Assembly: GCA_958295945.1 (NCBI GenBank)
Contig: OY282386.1
Span: forward strand, 2,061,371-2,125,370
Direction of reading: 5' to 3'
Length of the DNA: 64,000 nt
Source of the DNA: Candidatus Poribacteria bacterium
GTDB taxonomy: Bacteria > Poribacteria > WGA-4E > WGA-3G
Shown: positions 26,273-36,280 of the stretch, in pieces
Layout: each line of letters begins with the position of its first letter
Position numbering within the stretch: position 1 is the stretch's first letter
Notes under the pieces: model-generated
What the model saw: the letters and a program-made list of their open reading frames with translations, nothing else
What the model was told of the DNA's origin: nothing
Database searches by the model: none
Made by a program: the position numbers and the translations under genes

Positions 26273-27631
26273 ATGAATGAATCCTATAAAAACGTAATGT
26301 TCGTCATTGCAGACGATTGGAGTCGTATTGCAAAATGCTACGGCAACGATATTATCAGAACACCCCGAATTGACGAATTCGCAGAACGGGGTGTTATTTT
26401 TGACTACGGTTTCTGCACAAGTCCCTCCTGTGCAGTCAGCCGTGCCTGTATACTTACAGGACAACATAGCCATACACACGGACAATATGGACACTGCCAC
26501 GGTATCCACGGTTTTCGCACACACGAGCACATGCAATCCGTACCAAAAATATTGAAAGCAAACGGATTTGCCACCGCATGCATCGGCAAAAAGCACGTTG
26601 AACCCGTTAGCGTTTATCCTTTTGACTATGAACCAAAGGTTAATCCTCGAAGTCCTTTAGATGTAGCAGAGAAAGTTGAACAATTCCTATCACAGAACAC
26701 AGGTAAACCGTTTTATCTACACATTGGGTGTACTTATCCACATCGCGCAGGTAAAGGCTTCGGAAATGATCGGAAGCACGCGGGAATACAACCCGGTGCC
26801 TACAGTCCAGACGATATTATCGTTCCAAATTTCCTACCGGATGTCCCAGCAGTTCGTGAAGACCTCGCTGACTATTATGAAAGTGTATCTCGATGGGATG
26901 CTGTCGTCGGTGCAGCTTTAGATGCACTTGACACATCCGGACGTGCAGACGATACACTTATTTTTGTCACAACAGACCATGCAATGCCATTTCCTGGCGC
27001 AAAAGCATCCAGTTTTGATAGCGGTCATCACTGTCCACTGCTGATTGCTAGTCCTACACAACAACGACGCGGACTCCGCAATCAGGCTCTTGTCAACTGG
27101 GTTGATTTCTGTCCAACGATGTTAGACTGGTGCGACGTTTCGCATCCTGATGGAGAAGATGCACTGCCTGGTAGGTCCTTACTCCCTATTTTGGAAGATG
27201 ACAGTTCACGGCCAAGTGACGGACAGTGGGAAGAAACCTATTACTCACACTGCTTTCACGAAGTGACAAACTACTATCCTTACCGCGTCCTGCGCGGACG
27301 CAGATACAAATATGTTCGGAATCTTGCATATCAGTTGGAAACGCCACTCCCGAGCGATCTATTCAGATCCATATCTTGGACAGCCGTGCGAAATGACAAC
27401 ATTCAAGAACTCGGAGAACGACAACGGGAAGATTTTGTACATCAAAGCCGAGAAGCGTTGTTTGATATGCAGAACGATCCAGCAGAATCGAACAATCTGA
27501 TTAATGTTCCAGAATTACAGGATACAGTCAACGAAATGCGTCGAAAGGTTATTGAATTCAGGCAGAAAACCAAAGATCCGTGGCTTGAACAATCTTTTCA
27601 AGAAGGGGAAACACAACCTTTCTTTTCGTGA
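26273..27631 (+). CDS. Sulfatase with variant formylglycine motif
   Basis: A 452-residue type I sulfatase. The start is put at ATG 26273 (MNESYKNVMFVIADDW) rather than a TTG 12 nt upstream. Calcium ligands lie in 'FVIADDWSRIAKCYGND' (Asp-Asp at about 14-15). The formylglycine motif reads 'SPSCAVSRACILTGQHSHTH': Cys-Ala-Val-Ser-Arg, where Pro of the usual CxPxR is Val. Other active-site residues are seen in 'IGKKHVEP' and 'FVTTDHAMPFPG'. The length and 'GDKGEAFYLHIGCTYPHR'-type spacing match the heparan/N-sulfoglucosamine-like group. No signal peptide is seen, so it may act in the cytoplasm on imported sulfated sugars. The motif change could affect maturation by the formylglycine enzyme. Confidence 0.87.
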   Translation: MNESYKNVMFVIADDWSRIAKCYGNDIIRTPRIDEFAERGVIFDYGFCTSPSCAVSRACILTGQHSHTHGQYGHCHGIHGFRTHEHMQSVPKILKANGFATACIGKKHVEPVSVYPFDYEPKVNPRSPLDVAEKVEQFLSQNTGKPFYLHIGCTYPHRAGKGFGNDRKHAGIQPGAYSPDDIIVPNFLPDVPAVREDLADYYESVSRWDAVVGAALDALDTSGRADDTLIFVTTDHAMPFPGAKASSFDSGHHCPLLIASPTQQRRGLRNQALVNWVDFCPTMLDWCDVSHPDGEDALPGRSLLPILEDDSSRPSDGQWEETYYSHCFHEVTNYYPYRVLRGRRYKYVRNLAYQLETPLPSDLFRSISWTAVRNDNIQELGERQREDFVHQSREALFDMQNDPAESNNLINVPELQDTVNEMRRKVIEFRQKTKDPWLEQSFQEGETQPFFS

Positions 27632-27707
27632 AATTTGTAAAATCCCGCATTAACAAGACAGACAAATAGTTTTGTGTTATCTACAAAATAATGGAGAATT
27701 TTAAATT

Positions 27708-28229
27708 ATGTTCAGAAATTTATTTAGGCGTTCCGATAACAATACGGGGAATGAATCCACACCATCCACTAGCCAGACAGATGATCATGCCTTGTTTTGG
27801 TCAAAGTTCCAAGAATATTGTATTGAGAATACGTCTCTGGAAATTTCAGAATCCAATCAAGGACATAACGATTATTACGGTTTCTATTTAAAAGGTTTCA
27901 AACGAGAAGATGCTCACCTCACAGTTTGGAAAAGAAAAAAAGATGATCGCATTGGTGTATTCGTAGTTCTTCAGAAGAGATCCACTGAATTTGTTGCGTC
28001 CGAAATGTTTGACAAGTTGAAGGAATATAAGGAAATTATACAGTCTACTTTGAATGTTGAGGATGAATGGAAGTGGTTCAAGGAACCCACCTTTCCAAAC
28101 CGGGGTCCAATGATAGGATTTTACAAAACACAAACCAATGAAGAAAGCGACTTTGAATGGATCGTTGAACGGCTTGAAATGTTAACCATAAGTTTTGTTA
28201 TGACAATAAAAATCTTGATGAATTCATAA
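27708..28229 (+). CDS. Hypothetical DUF4268-like protein
   Basis: A 173-residue protein with a Ser/Thr/Asn-rich N-terminus and then a compact alpha/beta domain beginning 'ALFWSKFQEYCIENTSLEIS'. The FW..F..YC opening, the middle strand 'IGVFVVLQKRSTEFVASEMF' and the aromatic run 'EDEWKWFKEP' resemble DUF4268, a small domain often next to restriction or nuclease genes. The relation is from likeness only. No signal peptide or membrane segment. It is followed 75 bp later by another uncharacterised gene on the same strand; both stand apart from the sulfatase upstream in composition (higher AT). Confidence 0.6.
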   Translation: MFRNLFRRSDNNTGNESTPSTSQTDDHALFWSKFQEYCIENTSLEISESNQGHNDYYGFYLKGFKREDAHLTVWKRKKDDRIGVFVVLQKRSTEFVASEMFDKLKEYKEIIQSTLNVEDEWKWFKEPTFPNRGPMIGFYKTQTNEESDFEWIVERLEMLTISFVMTIKILMNS

Positions 28230-28304
28230 AATGACCCTCAAACCCAACATCTAATACTACGCAGATTGTATAAAATGTCTATTTAGTCAGACTGAGAAAG
28301 ATAT

Positions 28305-29219
28305 GTGATGAAATTACATAATAAACTTAAATTTACACAAAAGCTGAAGGCTGAACCTGAAATCCAGGATAAGATACGGGTCCGACATATAGAGCTTGTG
28401 GACGATGATGATAACGTGGTCGCCTCAATCGGAACAAAGGATGGCGTATATGATAAAGACAAAAAGCCTATTTTTCAAATTTTCAATGAGTTGCAGCAGG
28501 TTGAAGTTGAAATCAGCGATAAAGGAATTACAATTCATCAACATGATAATAAAAAATCAATTACAATCTTGAATCAAAGAGGCGATGGAACTAGTATATC
28601 AGTAGACAGAATTAGCATTTTTAATAAAGAAAGTGGTAACATAATTAATTTATATGCTTTTTTACCCGAAGTAATAGGTATTCTCGAAATTAAGGGTGAA
28701 TTCTATTTATCTGGCATAGAAGATGACACCACTTTACGTTTAATAGCAAGTTCAGGTAATGGAATTTTTGATGTAGCAGATAATAAAGAAGATCATATTG
28801 TTAGTCTTAGAGTAAATTGTGAAGATGAAACAATCAAGTTTGCTACACAACGCCTTTCTACAAACGAGAAACTCTGTAATGGAGATACTGATGATACAGA
28901 CAAGATACTCTTTGATGGGTATGTTGATAATAGTACCGAAGGGGCTGAACAACAACGCTGTTTGGCAATCTATCAAGATTCACTTTATGCTGCATTGGTA
29001 GATGTGACAACGGACGTTGAAACGGTAGAGGAACTAGGACAACTCTCGGAGGAATTTAAAGAACGAATGGTGGAGCTTGCGAAACAAAAATCAGTAGAAG
29101 CAATTGAGCGTGATCTTGAGCTGGTACAATCTGATTTTGGACAAGCATTCTTACATGTCTTACGTAATCCATCGCCACGTGAGGATGATATTGATTTAGA
29201 GTATCTGGATTTAGATTGA
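28305..29219 (+). CDS. Hypothetical beta-rich protein, ending at a TGA with continued open frame
   Basis: A 304-residue protein rich in short beta strands (about 25-210) starting with 'IRVRHIELVDDDDNVVASIG', and a charged helical C-terminus (about 230-290) with 'DVETVEELGQLSEEFKERMV'. It looks like a strand-repeat (beta-helix or sandwich) binding domain plus a helical arm. I do not recognise the family. The TGA at 29217-29219 lies in an acidic linker, and the same frame stays open for 83 more codons to 29471, ending in a winged-helix-like segment. So the true gene may extend to 29471 with a nonsense mutation here. The AT-rich composition and lack of relatives nearby suggest an accessory gene. 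Confidence 0.6.
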   Translation: MMKLHNKLKFTQKLKAEPEIQDKIRVRHIELVDDDDNVVASIGTKDGVYDKDKKPIFQIFNELQQVEVEISDKGITIHQHDNKKSITILNQRGDGTSISVDRISIFNKESGNIINLYAFLPEVIGILEIKGEFYLSGIEDDTTLRLIASSGNGIFDVADNKEDHIVSLRVNCEDETIKFATQRLSTNEKLCNGDTDDTDKILFDGYVDNSTEGAEQQRCLAIYQDSLYAALVDVTTDVETVEELGQLSEEFKERMVELAKQKSVEAIERDLELVQSDFGQAFLHVLRNPSPREDDIDLEYLDLD

Positions 29220-29471
29220 GATATAGATACCGAGCCGGATACTACGTCACTAGTATCACCTACTCCAGAAAATAATGAACAGTCTAATAATAATGAACAG
29301 TCTAATGAAGATAGGGTCTATAATTCAATTGAGAAACCATCACCACATATTGATAATATTGTGAGAAAAGCACAAATGCTTGTTCAGAGGGTTTCAGGTA
29401 TACTCTTGTCTCTGGAAATGAACGGACTTGTTGAACGACATCCAGGCAATATGTATTCTATTACTCAATAA
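29220..29471 (+). pseudogene. In-frame 3' continuation with winged-helix-like domain
   Basis: After the TGA at 29217 the reading frame continues 83 codons without a stop. First comes an Asp/Asn/Ser-rich linker ('TENNEQSN' repeats), then a helix 'IVRKAQMLVQRVSGILLSLE' and 'MNGLVERHPGNMYSITQ'. The LL.LEMNGLVER.PGN.YS pattern is that of a winged helix, like the C-terminal domain of DprA. No ribosome site starts it separately. It is best read as the severed 3' end of the preceding gene. Confidence 0.5.
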
Positions 29472-29519
29472 GGGCGCGTCTCATTGAGAGGTTTTCAGGA
29501 ATTTTGGAATTCACTATAA

Positions 29520-30512
29520 ATGCAAAATTACGATTTAGACGCAATGAATGCCCGAATCCAGGAAGATAGCAGCCTCATCCAGCAAATTCTGGACGAAGCG
29601 GGTAAAATCATTGTCGGACAACGCAACCTACTTGAACGATTGATCATTGGACTACTCTGCAACGGACACATCTTACTTGAAGGTGTACCTGGACTCGCAA
29701 AAACCACAGCCATTTCCTCACTCGCAAAAACCATTGATGCCACATACACCCGTTTCCAATTCACTCCCGATTTACTGCCAGCAGATCTTGTCGGCACTCT
29801 AATATACGACCAGCAGAAAAGTGAATTCTATACCAGACAAGGTCCAATTTTCGCCAACGTTGTGCTTGCAGATGAAATAAATCGCGCTCCAGCGAAAGTG
29901 CAAAGTGCACTGCTGGAAGCGATGCAGGAAAGACAAGTCACAATAGGTGGCACAACATATCCGCTTGAAGAACCTTTCATCGTTTTAGCCACACAAAATC
30001 CGATTGAGCATGAAGGCACATACCCGCTACCCGAAGCACAAGTGGACAGATTCATGTTGAAAGTTAAAGTCAGCTACCCCTCCCATTCAGAGGAACTGCA
30101 AATCCTACGCCGAATGACAACTGAATCAATTCAGGAGATACACCAAGTAATTACATGTGATGATATTATTCGACTCCGGGATCTCACACGCAATATCTAT
30201 ATGGCGGAACAGTTGGAGACATACATCGTAGATCTCGTATGTGCAACGCGCGCACCAGAAGCATACCAATTAGATGACTTGAGTCCGCTGATAGAATACG
30301 GCGCATCACCACGAGCAACGATTTTCCTCGCACTTGCAGCTAGAGCGCACGCATTCCTCTCTCAACGTGGATATGTCACACCAGATGACATTCATGAAAT
30401 CGGAATGGATGTACTAAGGCACAGAGTCATCTTGAGCTACGAAGCTGAAGCAGAAGGTCTTGATACTGAAGACATTATCACGCAATTGTTTTCAAATATT
30501 GAAGTGCCTTAA
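29520..30512 (+). CDS. MoxR-family AAA+ ATPase
   Basis: A 330-residue AAA+ ATPase. The Walker A is the MoxR variant 'LLEGVPGLAKTTAISSLA' (about 53-70), Walker B is 'NVVLADEINRAPAKVQSALL' (about 116-135), and sensor 1 is 'VLATQNPIEHEGTYPLPEAQ' (about 160-179). A C-terminal lid helical domain is present. MoxR proteins act as chaperones that insert metal or remodel complexes with VWA-domain partners. The VWA membrane protein 3.3 kb upstream is a reasonable partner. The usual DUF58 gene does not follow. Cytoplasmic. Confidence 0.93.
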   Translation: MQNYDLDAMNARIQEDSSLIQQILDEAGKIIVGQRNLLERLIIGLLCNGHILLEGVPGLAKTTAISSLAKTIDATYTRFQFTPDLLPADLVGTLIYDQQKSEFYTRQGPIFANVVLADEINRAPAKVQSALLEAMQERQVTIGGTTYPLEEPFIVLATQNPIEHEGTYPLPEAQVDRFMLKVKVSYPSHSEELQILRRMTTESIQEIHQVITCDDIIRLRDLTRNIYMAEQLETYIVDLVCATRAPEAYQLDDLSPLIEYGASPRATIFLALAARAHAFLSQRGYVTPDDIHEIGMDVLRHRVILSYEAEAEGLDTEDIITQLFSNIEVP

Positions 30513-31056
30513 CTCCCTTCTCTTTAAACACAAAATCCACTATTCAACTCAAGCCTGATTTGTTGGAGTGGTTTTCAACCACGATACTGCTACATGGCTT
30601 CTAATTACGATGACACAAAATACCATATCTAATTGAGAACATACCATTAGAGAAGAAACTGGTTCGTAGTCGCGCAATTCATTGCGCTTCTTACATTCTC
30701 TAGCTAAGTTAGAATTCATACTCTCATACTGACATATTATCTATTAGAAATGGTATTATATATGCCGCTCCTACGGAACTCAAGATGAGAGGACAACATT
30801 TTCTGTAGACATAACGGCTGCACGGCACTAAAGACAGATACAAATGCGAAAATATAACATTAACGTAATAGTAAAAAATCTTCAAGAATATTGAAAACTA
30901 AATAAACCTGACAAAGATAAGATTATAGTTGCATTTCTATGTACATTGTGATATACTATTAAGTAACCGATTTGAAAGTGTCAGAAGCACTTCGCAACAA
31001 GGAGGAACTGGCTGACTTAACGCTGCATTGCGTTTTGACGAGACCCAGGTATCTTA
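30513..31056. other. Intergenic region before rpsA
   Basis: About 540 bp with no supported gene. It contains MITE copy 2 (30621-30755), AT-rich sequence, and an rpsA leader from about 30960 with an AGG site near the start. I did not find a clear ribosomal leader structure or riboswitch. Confidence 0.6.
30621..30755. mobile_element. MITE copy 2 with GCGCAATTCATTGCGC core
   Basis: The left end is TACCATATCTAATTGA (30621) and the right end is TAGAAATGGTA (30745-30755), inverted relative to each other. The core GGTTCGTAGTCGCGCAATTC continues into ATTGCGCTTCTTACATT near the middle. No clean TTA duplication is seen on the left. It is related to copies at 37679 and 52234. Confidence 0.6.
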
Positions 31057-33522
31057 ATGATTAACGAACATAACCATACAGACGATTCCACAGTTGATGT
31101 GGAAGAAGAAAAACAAGTTGATGATTCAACTGAAATAACACCAAATGAAGCAGATGAAACAGAAGTAGAAAGCAATGAAACTGAATCAGTTCCTGATGAT
31201 CAGAAAACAGAACAGACGGAACACACAGATGAGGAAACTACAGACACAGATACCGCTGATGATGCAACCCAAGTTGCTGAATCTGCCGAAGACCCACCCA
31301 CTGCTGATGCACAAAGCGATACATCAGAGATAGAACCCGAAGAGACCTCCGAAACTGTCGCAGCCGAAAGTGACAGCCCTGAAACTGAATCTGAGGAAAC
31401 AGCCGAAACTGCTGCAGACGAAACCGAAGTGTCAGATGGTGAATCCGAAGAAACTTCCTTACCAACAGAACCTGAAGTTGTGTCTGAACAGGAAGCACAA
31501 ACTGAAAGTGAAACATCAGAACAACAAACTGAGGCTATGAGCCAAGAATCTCTTGAAGAGGCGTATGATAATTCACTCAAAGCCTTTACTGATGGAGAAA
31601 TTGTCAAAGGCAACGTAGTTGATGTCAGTCGTGATGAAGTTATGATTGATATTGGGTTTAAATCGGAAGGTTATATTCCCGCTGCCGAATTTGAATCTAA
31701 TGAGGGCGGCCTGCCATCTGTACAGGTCGGTGATGAAATTGATGTATACATCGTACGCCGTGAAGACTCAGAAGGACAAATTGTTCTATCAAAGAAAATA
31801 GCTGATCAGACTTTAGTTTGGGATGAAATAACTCAGGCTTTTGAGAACGGTTCACCGGTTGACGGTCATATTACTGATAAACAAAAAGGTGGACTACAAG
31901 TGAATGTCGGTTCTTTGCGCGCATTTTTGCCTGCATCTCAAGTTGATTTAAGACCCACCCAAGACCTTGACCAATATGTCGGGGAAACATTCCCCATGAA
32001 AATCATCAGTCTCAATAAACGACGCAATAACATCGTTCTGTCAAGACGCGCATGGCTTGAAGCTGAAATGGCAGAAAAGAAAGAGGAAGTACTAAAAACG
32101 CTTGAAGTCGGACAACTAATTGCCGGTGTAGTGAAAAACATCACTAATTTTGGGGCATTTGTTGACCTCGGAGGCGTTGATGGATTACTTCATAAAATCG
32201 ATATGGCTTGGAAACGGGTTCACCACCCCTCTGAAATTGTCAATATCGGTGATGAAATTGAGGTACAAGTTATTGCTATTGGTGAAGAAAACGAGAAAAT
32301 TTCATTAGGTCTAAAACAGAAATCCAGCGATCCCTGGGAAAACGTTGAAGAAAAATATGTTATCGGTTCAAAAGTTTCTGGCACTGTCGTAAATATAGTG
32401 AATTACGGCGTTTTTGTCCAACTTGAAGAAGCAGTTGAAGGATTGATCCACGTTTCAGAAATGGCATGGACAAGACGAAACGTCGCTCCCTCCCGTATGG
32501 TCAGTAAAGGGACAGAAATTGAGGCGATCGTACTTGAAATATCTAAAGAAGAAAAACGAATTTCATTAGGAATCAAACAATTACAGCAAAATCCATGGGA
32601 ACTCTTAGAACAAAAGTATCCAGTCGGCACAAAGATTACTGGACGCATTCGAAACCTTACAAATTTTGGGGCTTTTGTTGAAATAGAAGAAGGCATTGAT
32701 GGATTAATTCACACCTCTGACCTATCTTGGACAGAACGAACTTCTAATCCGCAAGAAATGTTAAAGGAAGGAGATGAGGTCGAGGTAGTTGTACTTCAAA
32801 TTGATGCTTCTGAACGACGCGTTTCTTTAGGATTAAAGCAAACACAACCCGATCCATGGGATGAAGTTCCTGAAAAATATAAGGTCGGTTCTGTTGTTCG
32901 CGGTCAAGTTGTAAATCTAACAAGTTTTGGGGCATTCACGAAACTTGAAGAAGGTATTGATGGCTTAATCCATATTTCTGAGATCGCTGATCGACGGATT
33001 GAAAGACCAGAAGAGGTCGTCAAAGTTGGGGATGAATTAGATGTTAAGGTCATTAACCTTGATCCGAAAGGCAGAAGAATCGGTTTGAGTTTGAAAGCAG
33101 CTATAGCAGACCAAGAACGGACCTCTACTCCTCCCGAAGAACGACAAGAAAGACCAAGACGCGAACGTCCATCAAGACAACGAGAACACAGACAGCCAAA
33201 ACCTGTTGAGCGAGAAGAAACCATTATGGGCGCGCTGCTCAAAAAGGAAATTGGAAGAAATAACGCTGAGAATCTAATGAACTCGCAGAAGACTGAAAGT
33301 CCTGAGGTGCCAGAAGATACAACGGTTTCTGATGACATTGAAAGTGCTGATATACCTGAAGATACCACGGTTTCTGATGATACTGAAAATACTGACGCAC
33401 CTGATGATACCGCAGCTACTGATGATACTGAGAATGCCGCACATTCTGAAGATACCACGGTTTCTGATGATACTGAAAATACTGACGCATCTGAAGAAAC
33501 TGATAAGCCTGAAGTCTCTTAA
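31057..33522 (+). CDS. rpsA: 30S ribosomal protein S1 with long acidic N- and C-terminal tails
   Basis: An 821-residue protein. Residues about 1-175 are an acidic, Thr/Ser/Glu-rich low-complexity tail, then six S1 (OB-fold) domains span about 185-690. Each of the last four carries 'NFGAFV..EEGIDGLIHxS' and intervening 'ISLGIKQ..NPW' linkers. An Arg-rich segment (about 690-725) precedes a C-terminal tail of four 15-residue acidic repeats. S1 binds mRNA on the 30S subunit and helps start translation. Ordinary S1 has about 560 residues, so both tails are additions that might bind proteins or modulate RNA contact. It is followed by the metK-ahcY operon. Confidence 0.92.
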   Translation: MINEHNHTDDSTVDVEEEKQVDDSTEITPNEADETEVESNETESVPDDQKTEQTEHTDEETTDTDTADDATQVAESAEDPPTADAQSDTSEIEPEETSETVAAESDSPETESEETAETAADETEVSDGESEETSLPTEPEVVSEQEAQTESETSEQQTEAMSQESLEEAYDNSLKAFTDGEIVKGNVVDVSRDEVMIDIGFKSEGYIPAAEFESNEGGLPSVQVGDEIDVYIVRREDSEGQIVLSKKIADQTLVWDEITQAFENGSPVDGHITDKQKGGLQVNVGSLRAFLPASQVDLRPTQDLDQYVGETFPMKIISLNKRRNNIVLSRRAWLEAEMAEKKEEVLKTLEVGQLIAGVVKNITNFGAFVDLGGVDGLLHKIDMAWKRVHHPSEIVNIGDEIEVQVIAIGEENEKISLGLKQKSSDPWENVEEKYVIGSKVSGTVVNIVNYGVFVQLEEAVEGLIHVSEMAWTRRNVAPSRMVSKGTEIEAIVLEISKEEKRISLGIKQLQQNPWELLEQKYPVGTKITGRIRNLTNFGAFVEIEEGIDGLIHTSDLSWTERTSNPQEMLKEGDEVEVVVLQIDASERRVSLGLKQTQPDPWDEVPEKYKVGSVVRGQVVNLTSFGAFTKLEEGIDGLIHISEIADRRIERPEEVVKVGDELDVKVINLDPKGRRIGLSLKAAIADQERTSTPPEERQERPRRERPSRQREHRQPKPVEREETIMGALLKKEIGRNNAENLMNSQKTESPEVPEDTTVSDDIESADIPEDTTVSDDTENTDAPDDTAATDDTENAAHSEDTTVSDDTENTDASEETDKPEVS
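33313..33492 (+). repeat. Four 45-bp coding repeats in the S1 acidic tail
   Basis: Units of 45 bp begin at 33313, 33358, 33403 and 33448 and encode 15-residue acidic repeats such as EDTTVSDDTENTDAP. Copies 2 and 4 are nearly identical while copy 3 has diverged, which suggests expansion and conversion. Confidence 0.88.
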
Positions 33523-33733
33523 GAATCCCAAGGTAGATATTTTAGTTTGAGCATTCTCATCATTTAAATCGCACGCTTCGCTCTATCAAGAACGATATGG
33601 CACGTCTATTTAGGATGAGTTCTTTACTTACGCATTGTCAAACCCATAAGCGTTACATAATATGTATACAGGAAATTTTGGGAACTGTCTTTACGTAAGG
33701 AGGATTTAAAGATATGCTGACAGGAGAACATAA

Positions 33734-34861
33734 TTGAGTCATAACTTTTTGTTTTCGTCCGAATCGGTTACCGAGGGACATCCAGACAAAATCGCAGATC
33801 AAATTTCTGATGCTATATTAGATGCCATTCTAACTGAAGATCCTCATGGAAGAGTTGCATGTGAAACACTCGTTACGACCGGACTTGCCATTATTGCTGG
33901 TGAAATCACTACAACAGCAACACCAAATTTGCAAGAAATCGCACGAGAAGTCATAGCAGATATCGGATATACTGACGCTAATTATGGGTTTGATGCACAA
34001 CATAGTGCAATTCTAACCACAATAGATAAACAATCTCCTGATATTGCAATGGGTGTTAATCCAGGAGGTGCTGGTGACCAAGGATTAATGTTCGGTTATG
34101 CATGCACAGAAACACCAGAATTGATGCCTTTGCCTATAACTTTAGCTCACCAATTAACCCAACAATTGGCACAAGTGCGTAAAAAAGATATCCTTGATTT
34201 CCTCCGACCGGATGGAAAGTCCCAAGTCACAGTTGAATATGTAGATAATAAACCTACCGAAGTTACTACAATCGTTGTTTCTTCACAACATGATCCTGAG
34301 GTCACAGATTCTGATCTAAGAGAGGCAATAATTGAAGAAGTAATCAAGAAGGTTATCCCTGAAGACTTGATGAGTTCCGATGTTGTTTTTCACATCAATC
34401 CAACTGGACGATTTGTGACGGGTGGACCGCATGGAGACGCAGGATTAACCGGTAGGAAAATTATAGTGGATACTTATGGCGGAATGGGACGCCACGGAGG
34501 TGGTGCACTCTCCGGTAAAGACCCAACGAAAGTTGATAGGAGTGCTGCTTATGCTTCCCGACACGCCGCTAAAAATCTTGTGGCTGCGGGGTTGGCTGAA
34601 CGATGTGAGATTCAAATCGCTTATGCTATCGGACGTAAAGCACCGGTCTCCGTAATGGTTGATACCTTTGGCACAGGGGATGATGAATTAGCATCTAAAT
34701 TAGTCAATCAGCATTTTGACCTAACCCCAGAAGGTATTATTGACAGATTGAAATTACGTGAGCCAATTTATCAAAAAACTGCCGCTTATGGACACTTCGG
34801 ACGGACTGATATTGGTTTCACATGGGAAAAGAACGATTATGCTGAAAAATTAAAGGTGTAA
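33734..34861 (+). CDS. metK: S-adenosylmethionine synthetase
   Basis: A 375-residue MetK starting at TTG 33734 (product [19 protein letters not shown]), 7 nt after AGGAG. The methionine-binding '[15 protein letters not shown]' (about 9-23), the ATP motif '[12 protein letters not shown]' (about 115-126) and the P-loop-like '[16 protein letters not shown]' (about 255-270) are all intact. It makes SAM from methionine and ATP. Length is typical (380-400). The next gene is ahcY, 8 bp away, so SAM use and SAH recycling are coregulated. A SAM riboswitch was not recognised in the 210-bp leader. Confidence 0.97.
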   Translation: MSHNFLFSSESVTEGHPDKIADQISDAILDAILTEDPHGRVACETLVTTGLAIIAGEITTTATPNLQEIAREVIADIGYTDANYGFDAQHSAILTTIDKQSPDIAMGVNPGGAGDQGLMFGYACTETPELMPLPITLAHQLTQQLAQVRKKDILDFLRPDGKSQVTVEYVDNKPTEVTTIVVSSQHDPEVTDSDLREAIIEEVIKKVIPEDLMSSDVVFHINPTGRFVTGGPHGDAGLTGRKIIVDTYGGMGRHGGGALSGKDPTKVDRSAAYASRHAAKNLVAAGLAERCEIQIAYAIGRKAPVSVMVDTFGTGDDELASKLVNQHFDLTPEGIIDRLKLREPIYQKTAAYGHFGRTDIGFTWEKNDYAEKLKV

Positions 34862-34869
34862 GGAGGACG

Positions 34870-36132
34870 ATGGACTACGATATTAAAACAACAGACCTCG
34901 CAGATTTAGGAAAACAACGGATTGATTGGGCAAATCGGTTTATGCCTGTCCTAACATCAATCCGTGAACGTTTTGCAACCGAACAGCCTTTGAAAGGAAT
35001 TAAAGTTGCAGCGTGTTTACATGTCACAACAGAGACAGCAAATCTCATGCAGACTTTGCAGGCAGGTGGTGCCGAATTAGCATTATGTGCATCTAACCCG
35101 CTTAGCACACAAGATGATGTCGCTGCCTCTCTCGTGGTCAATGATAAAATCGCGGTGTTCGCAATTAACGGTGAAGATACTGAAACATACTATAAACACA
35201 TCCAAGCTACACTCGCAACACAATCAAATATCACGATGGATGACGGTGCGGATTTAGTTTCACAACTACATTCAGAAAAAACAAATCCTGCACTCGTTGA
35301 ACAAGTCATTGCGGGAACAGAAGAAACAACCACCGGTGTAATCAGATTAAAAAGCATGGCAGCAGAAGGTGTACTGAAATACCCCATCATCGCTGTGAAT
35401 GATGCTGATACCAAGCACTTTTTTGATAACCGATACGGTACAGGACAAAGCACCTTAGACGGAATCATTCGAGCAACCAATCTACTCATCGCGGGAACAA
35501 CCGTCGTTGTCGCAGGTTACGGTTGGTGCGGTAGAGGTGTCGCAAGTCGAGCACGCGGTCTGGGGGCAAGTGTCATCGTAACAGAAGTAAATGCACTGAA
35601 AGCGTTAGAAGCAGTCATGGATGGTTTCAGGGTAATGCCGATGCAGAAAGCTGTTCAAGAAGCAAACCTTGTCATAACACTGACAGGCGACATCCATGTC
35701 CTCAGGCAAGAACATTTTGAGGCTATGAAGGATGGTACAATTATCGCAAATTCTGGTCATTTCAATGTAGAAATAGACATCCCTACACTTGAAGAACTTG
35801 CTGTTGAAAAATCAGTTGCCCGCGAATTTGTCGAATCATACACACTCGCTGATGGTCGCACTCTTTATCTCATCGGAGAAGGACGGTTAGTCAACTTAGC
35901 ATCCGCAGAGGGACATCCTGCCAGCGTTATGGACATGAGTTTTGCTAATCAAGCTTTATCCCTTGAATATATCGCCAAGAACCAGCAAAATCTTGAAAAC
36001 AAGGTATATGACGTTCCTGAAACTATTGACGAGGAAGTAGCAAGGCTAAAGTTAGCCGCATTCGGTGTGGAAATAGACACACTCACTGCTGAGCAAGAAA
36101 AATACCTCAATTCATGGGAAATGGGGACATAA
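34870..36132 (+). CDS. ahcY: Adenosylhomocysteinase (S-adenosylhomocysteine hydrolase)
   Basis: A 420-residue NAD-dependent enzyme. It starts [20 protein letters not shown] with AGGAGG immediately before. It contains '[16 protein letters not shown]' (about 47-62), substrate Lys/Asp in '[20 protein letters not shown]'-like context (about 170-187) and the NAD fold '[20 protein letters not shown]' (about 213-232). '[10 protein letters not shown]' and a C-terminal stretch ending in SWEMGT complete the pattern. It hydrolyses SAH to adenosine and homocysteine, relieving inhibition of methyltransferases. The length without the 40-residue insert places it with the archaeal/bacterial shorter type. It is cotranscribed with metK. 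Confidence 0.97.
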   Translation: MDYDIKTTDLADLGKQRIDWANRFMPVLTSIRERFATEQPLKGIKVAACLHVTTETANLMQTLQAGGAELALCASNPLSTQDDVAASLVVNDKIAVFAINGEDTETYYKHIQATLATQSNITMDDGADLVSQLHSEKTNPALVEQVIAGTEETTTGVIRLKSMAAEGVLKYPIIAVNDADTKHFFDNRYGTGQSTLDGIIRATNLLIAGTTVVVAGYGWCGRGVASRARGLGASVIVTEVNALKALEAVMDGFRVMPMQKAVQEANLVITLTGDIHVLRQEHFEAMKDGTIIANSGHFNVEIDIPTLEELAVEKSVAREFVESYTLADGRTLYLIGEGRLVNLASAEGHPASVMDMSFANQALSLEYIAKNQQNLENKVYDVPETIDEEVARLKLAAFGVEIDTLTAEQEKYLNSWEMGT

Positions 36133-36160
36133 GCAAATCTAACAGGACATATACACATCC

Positions 36161-36184
36161 TGTAGGCGCGCTTTGTAAGCGCGC
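36161..36184. repeat. Palindromic intergenic repeat, GTAGGCGCGCTTTGTAAGCGCGC type
   Basis: GCGCGCTT (36166-36173) and AAGCGCGC (36177-36184) form an 8-bp stem with a TGT loop after TGTAG. Two related copies start near 36552 and 36591 and a partial one is at 58831. Location just after the ahcY stop suggests a transcript-end role as well. Confidence 0.7.
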
Positions 36185-36280
36185 TGAATGCTACTGATAA
36201 TTGTGAAAAATTTACTATATTGGTGTAAAGATATCCTGAATGTTTTCTAAGTAATTTCTATTTCATCTATTGGAAAACCA

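Noticed and set aside
29217..29219. TGA as a selenocysteine codon
   Set aside because: No stem-loop of SECIS type is evident right after it and the flanking linker is acidic, unlike a redox site.
31200..33531. Long minus-strand open frames opposite rpsA
   Set aside because: They arise from the repetitive acidic codons of S1 read on the other strand; low-complexity Ser/Val runs and no start signals.
33540..33733. Possible SAM riboswitch upstream of metK
   Set aside because: A 'CTATCAAGAAC' start recalls the SAM-I helix but the following conserved core and kink-turn elements are not visible.
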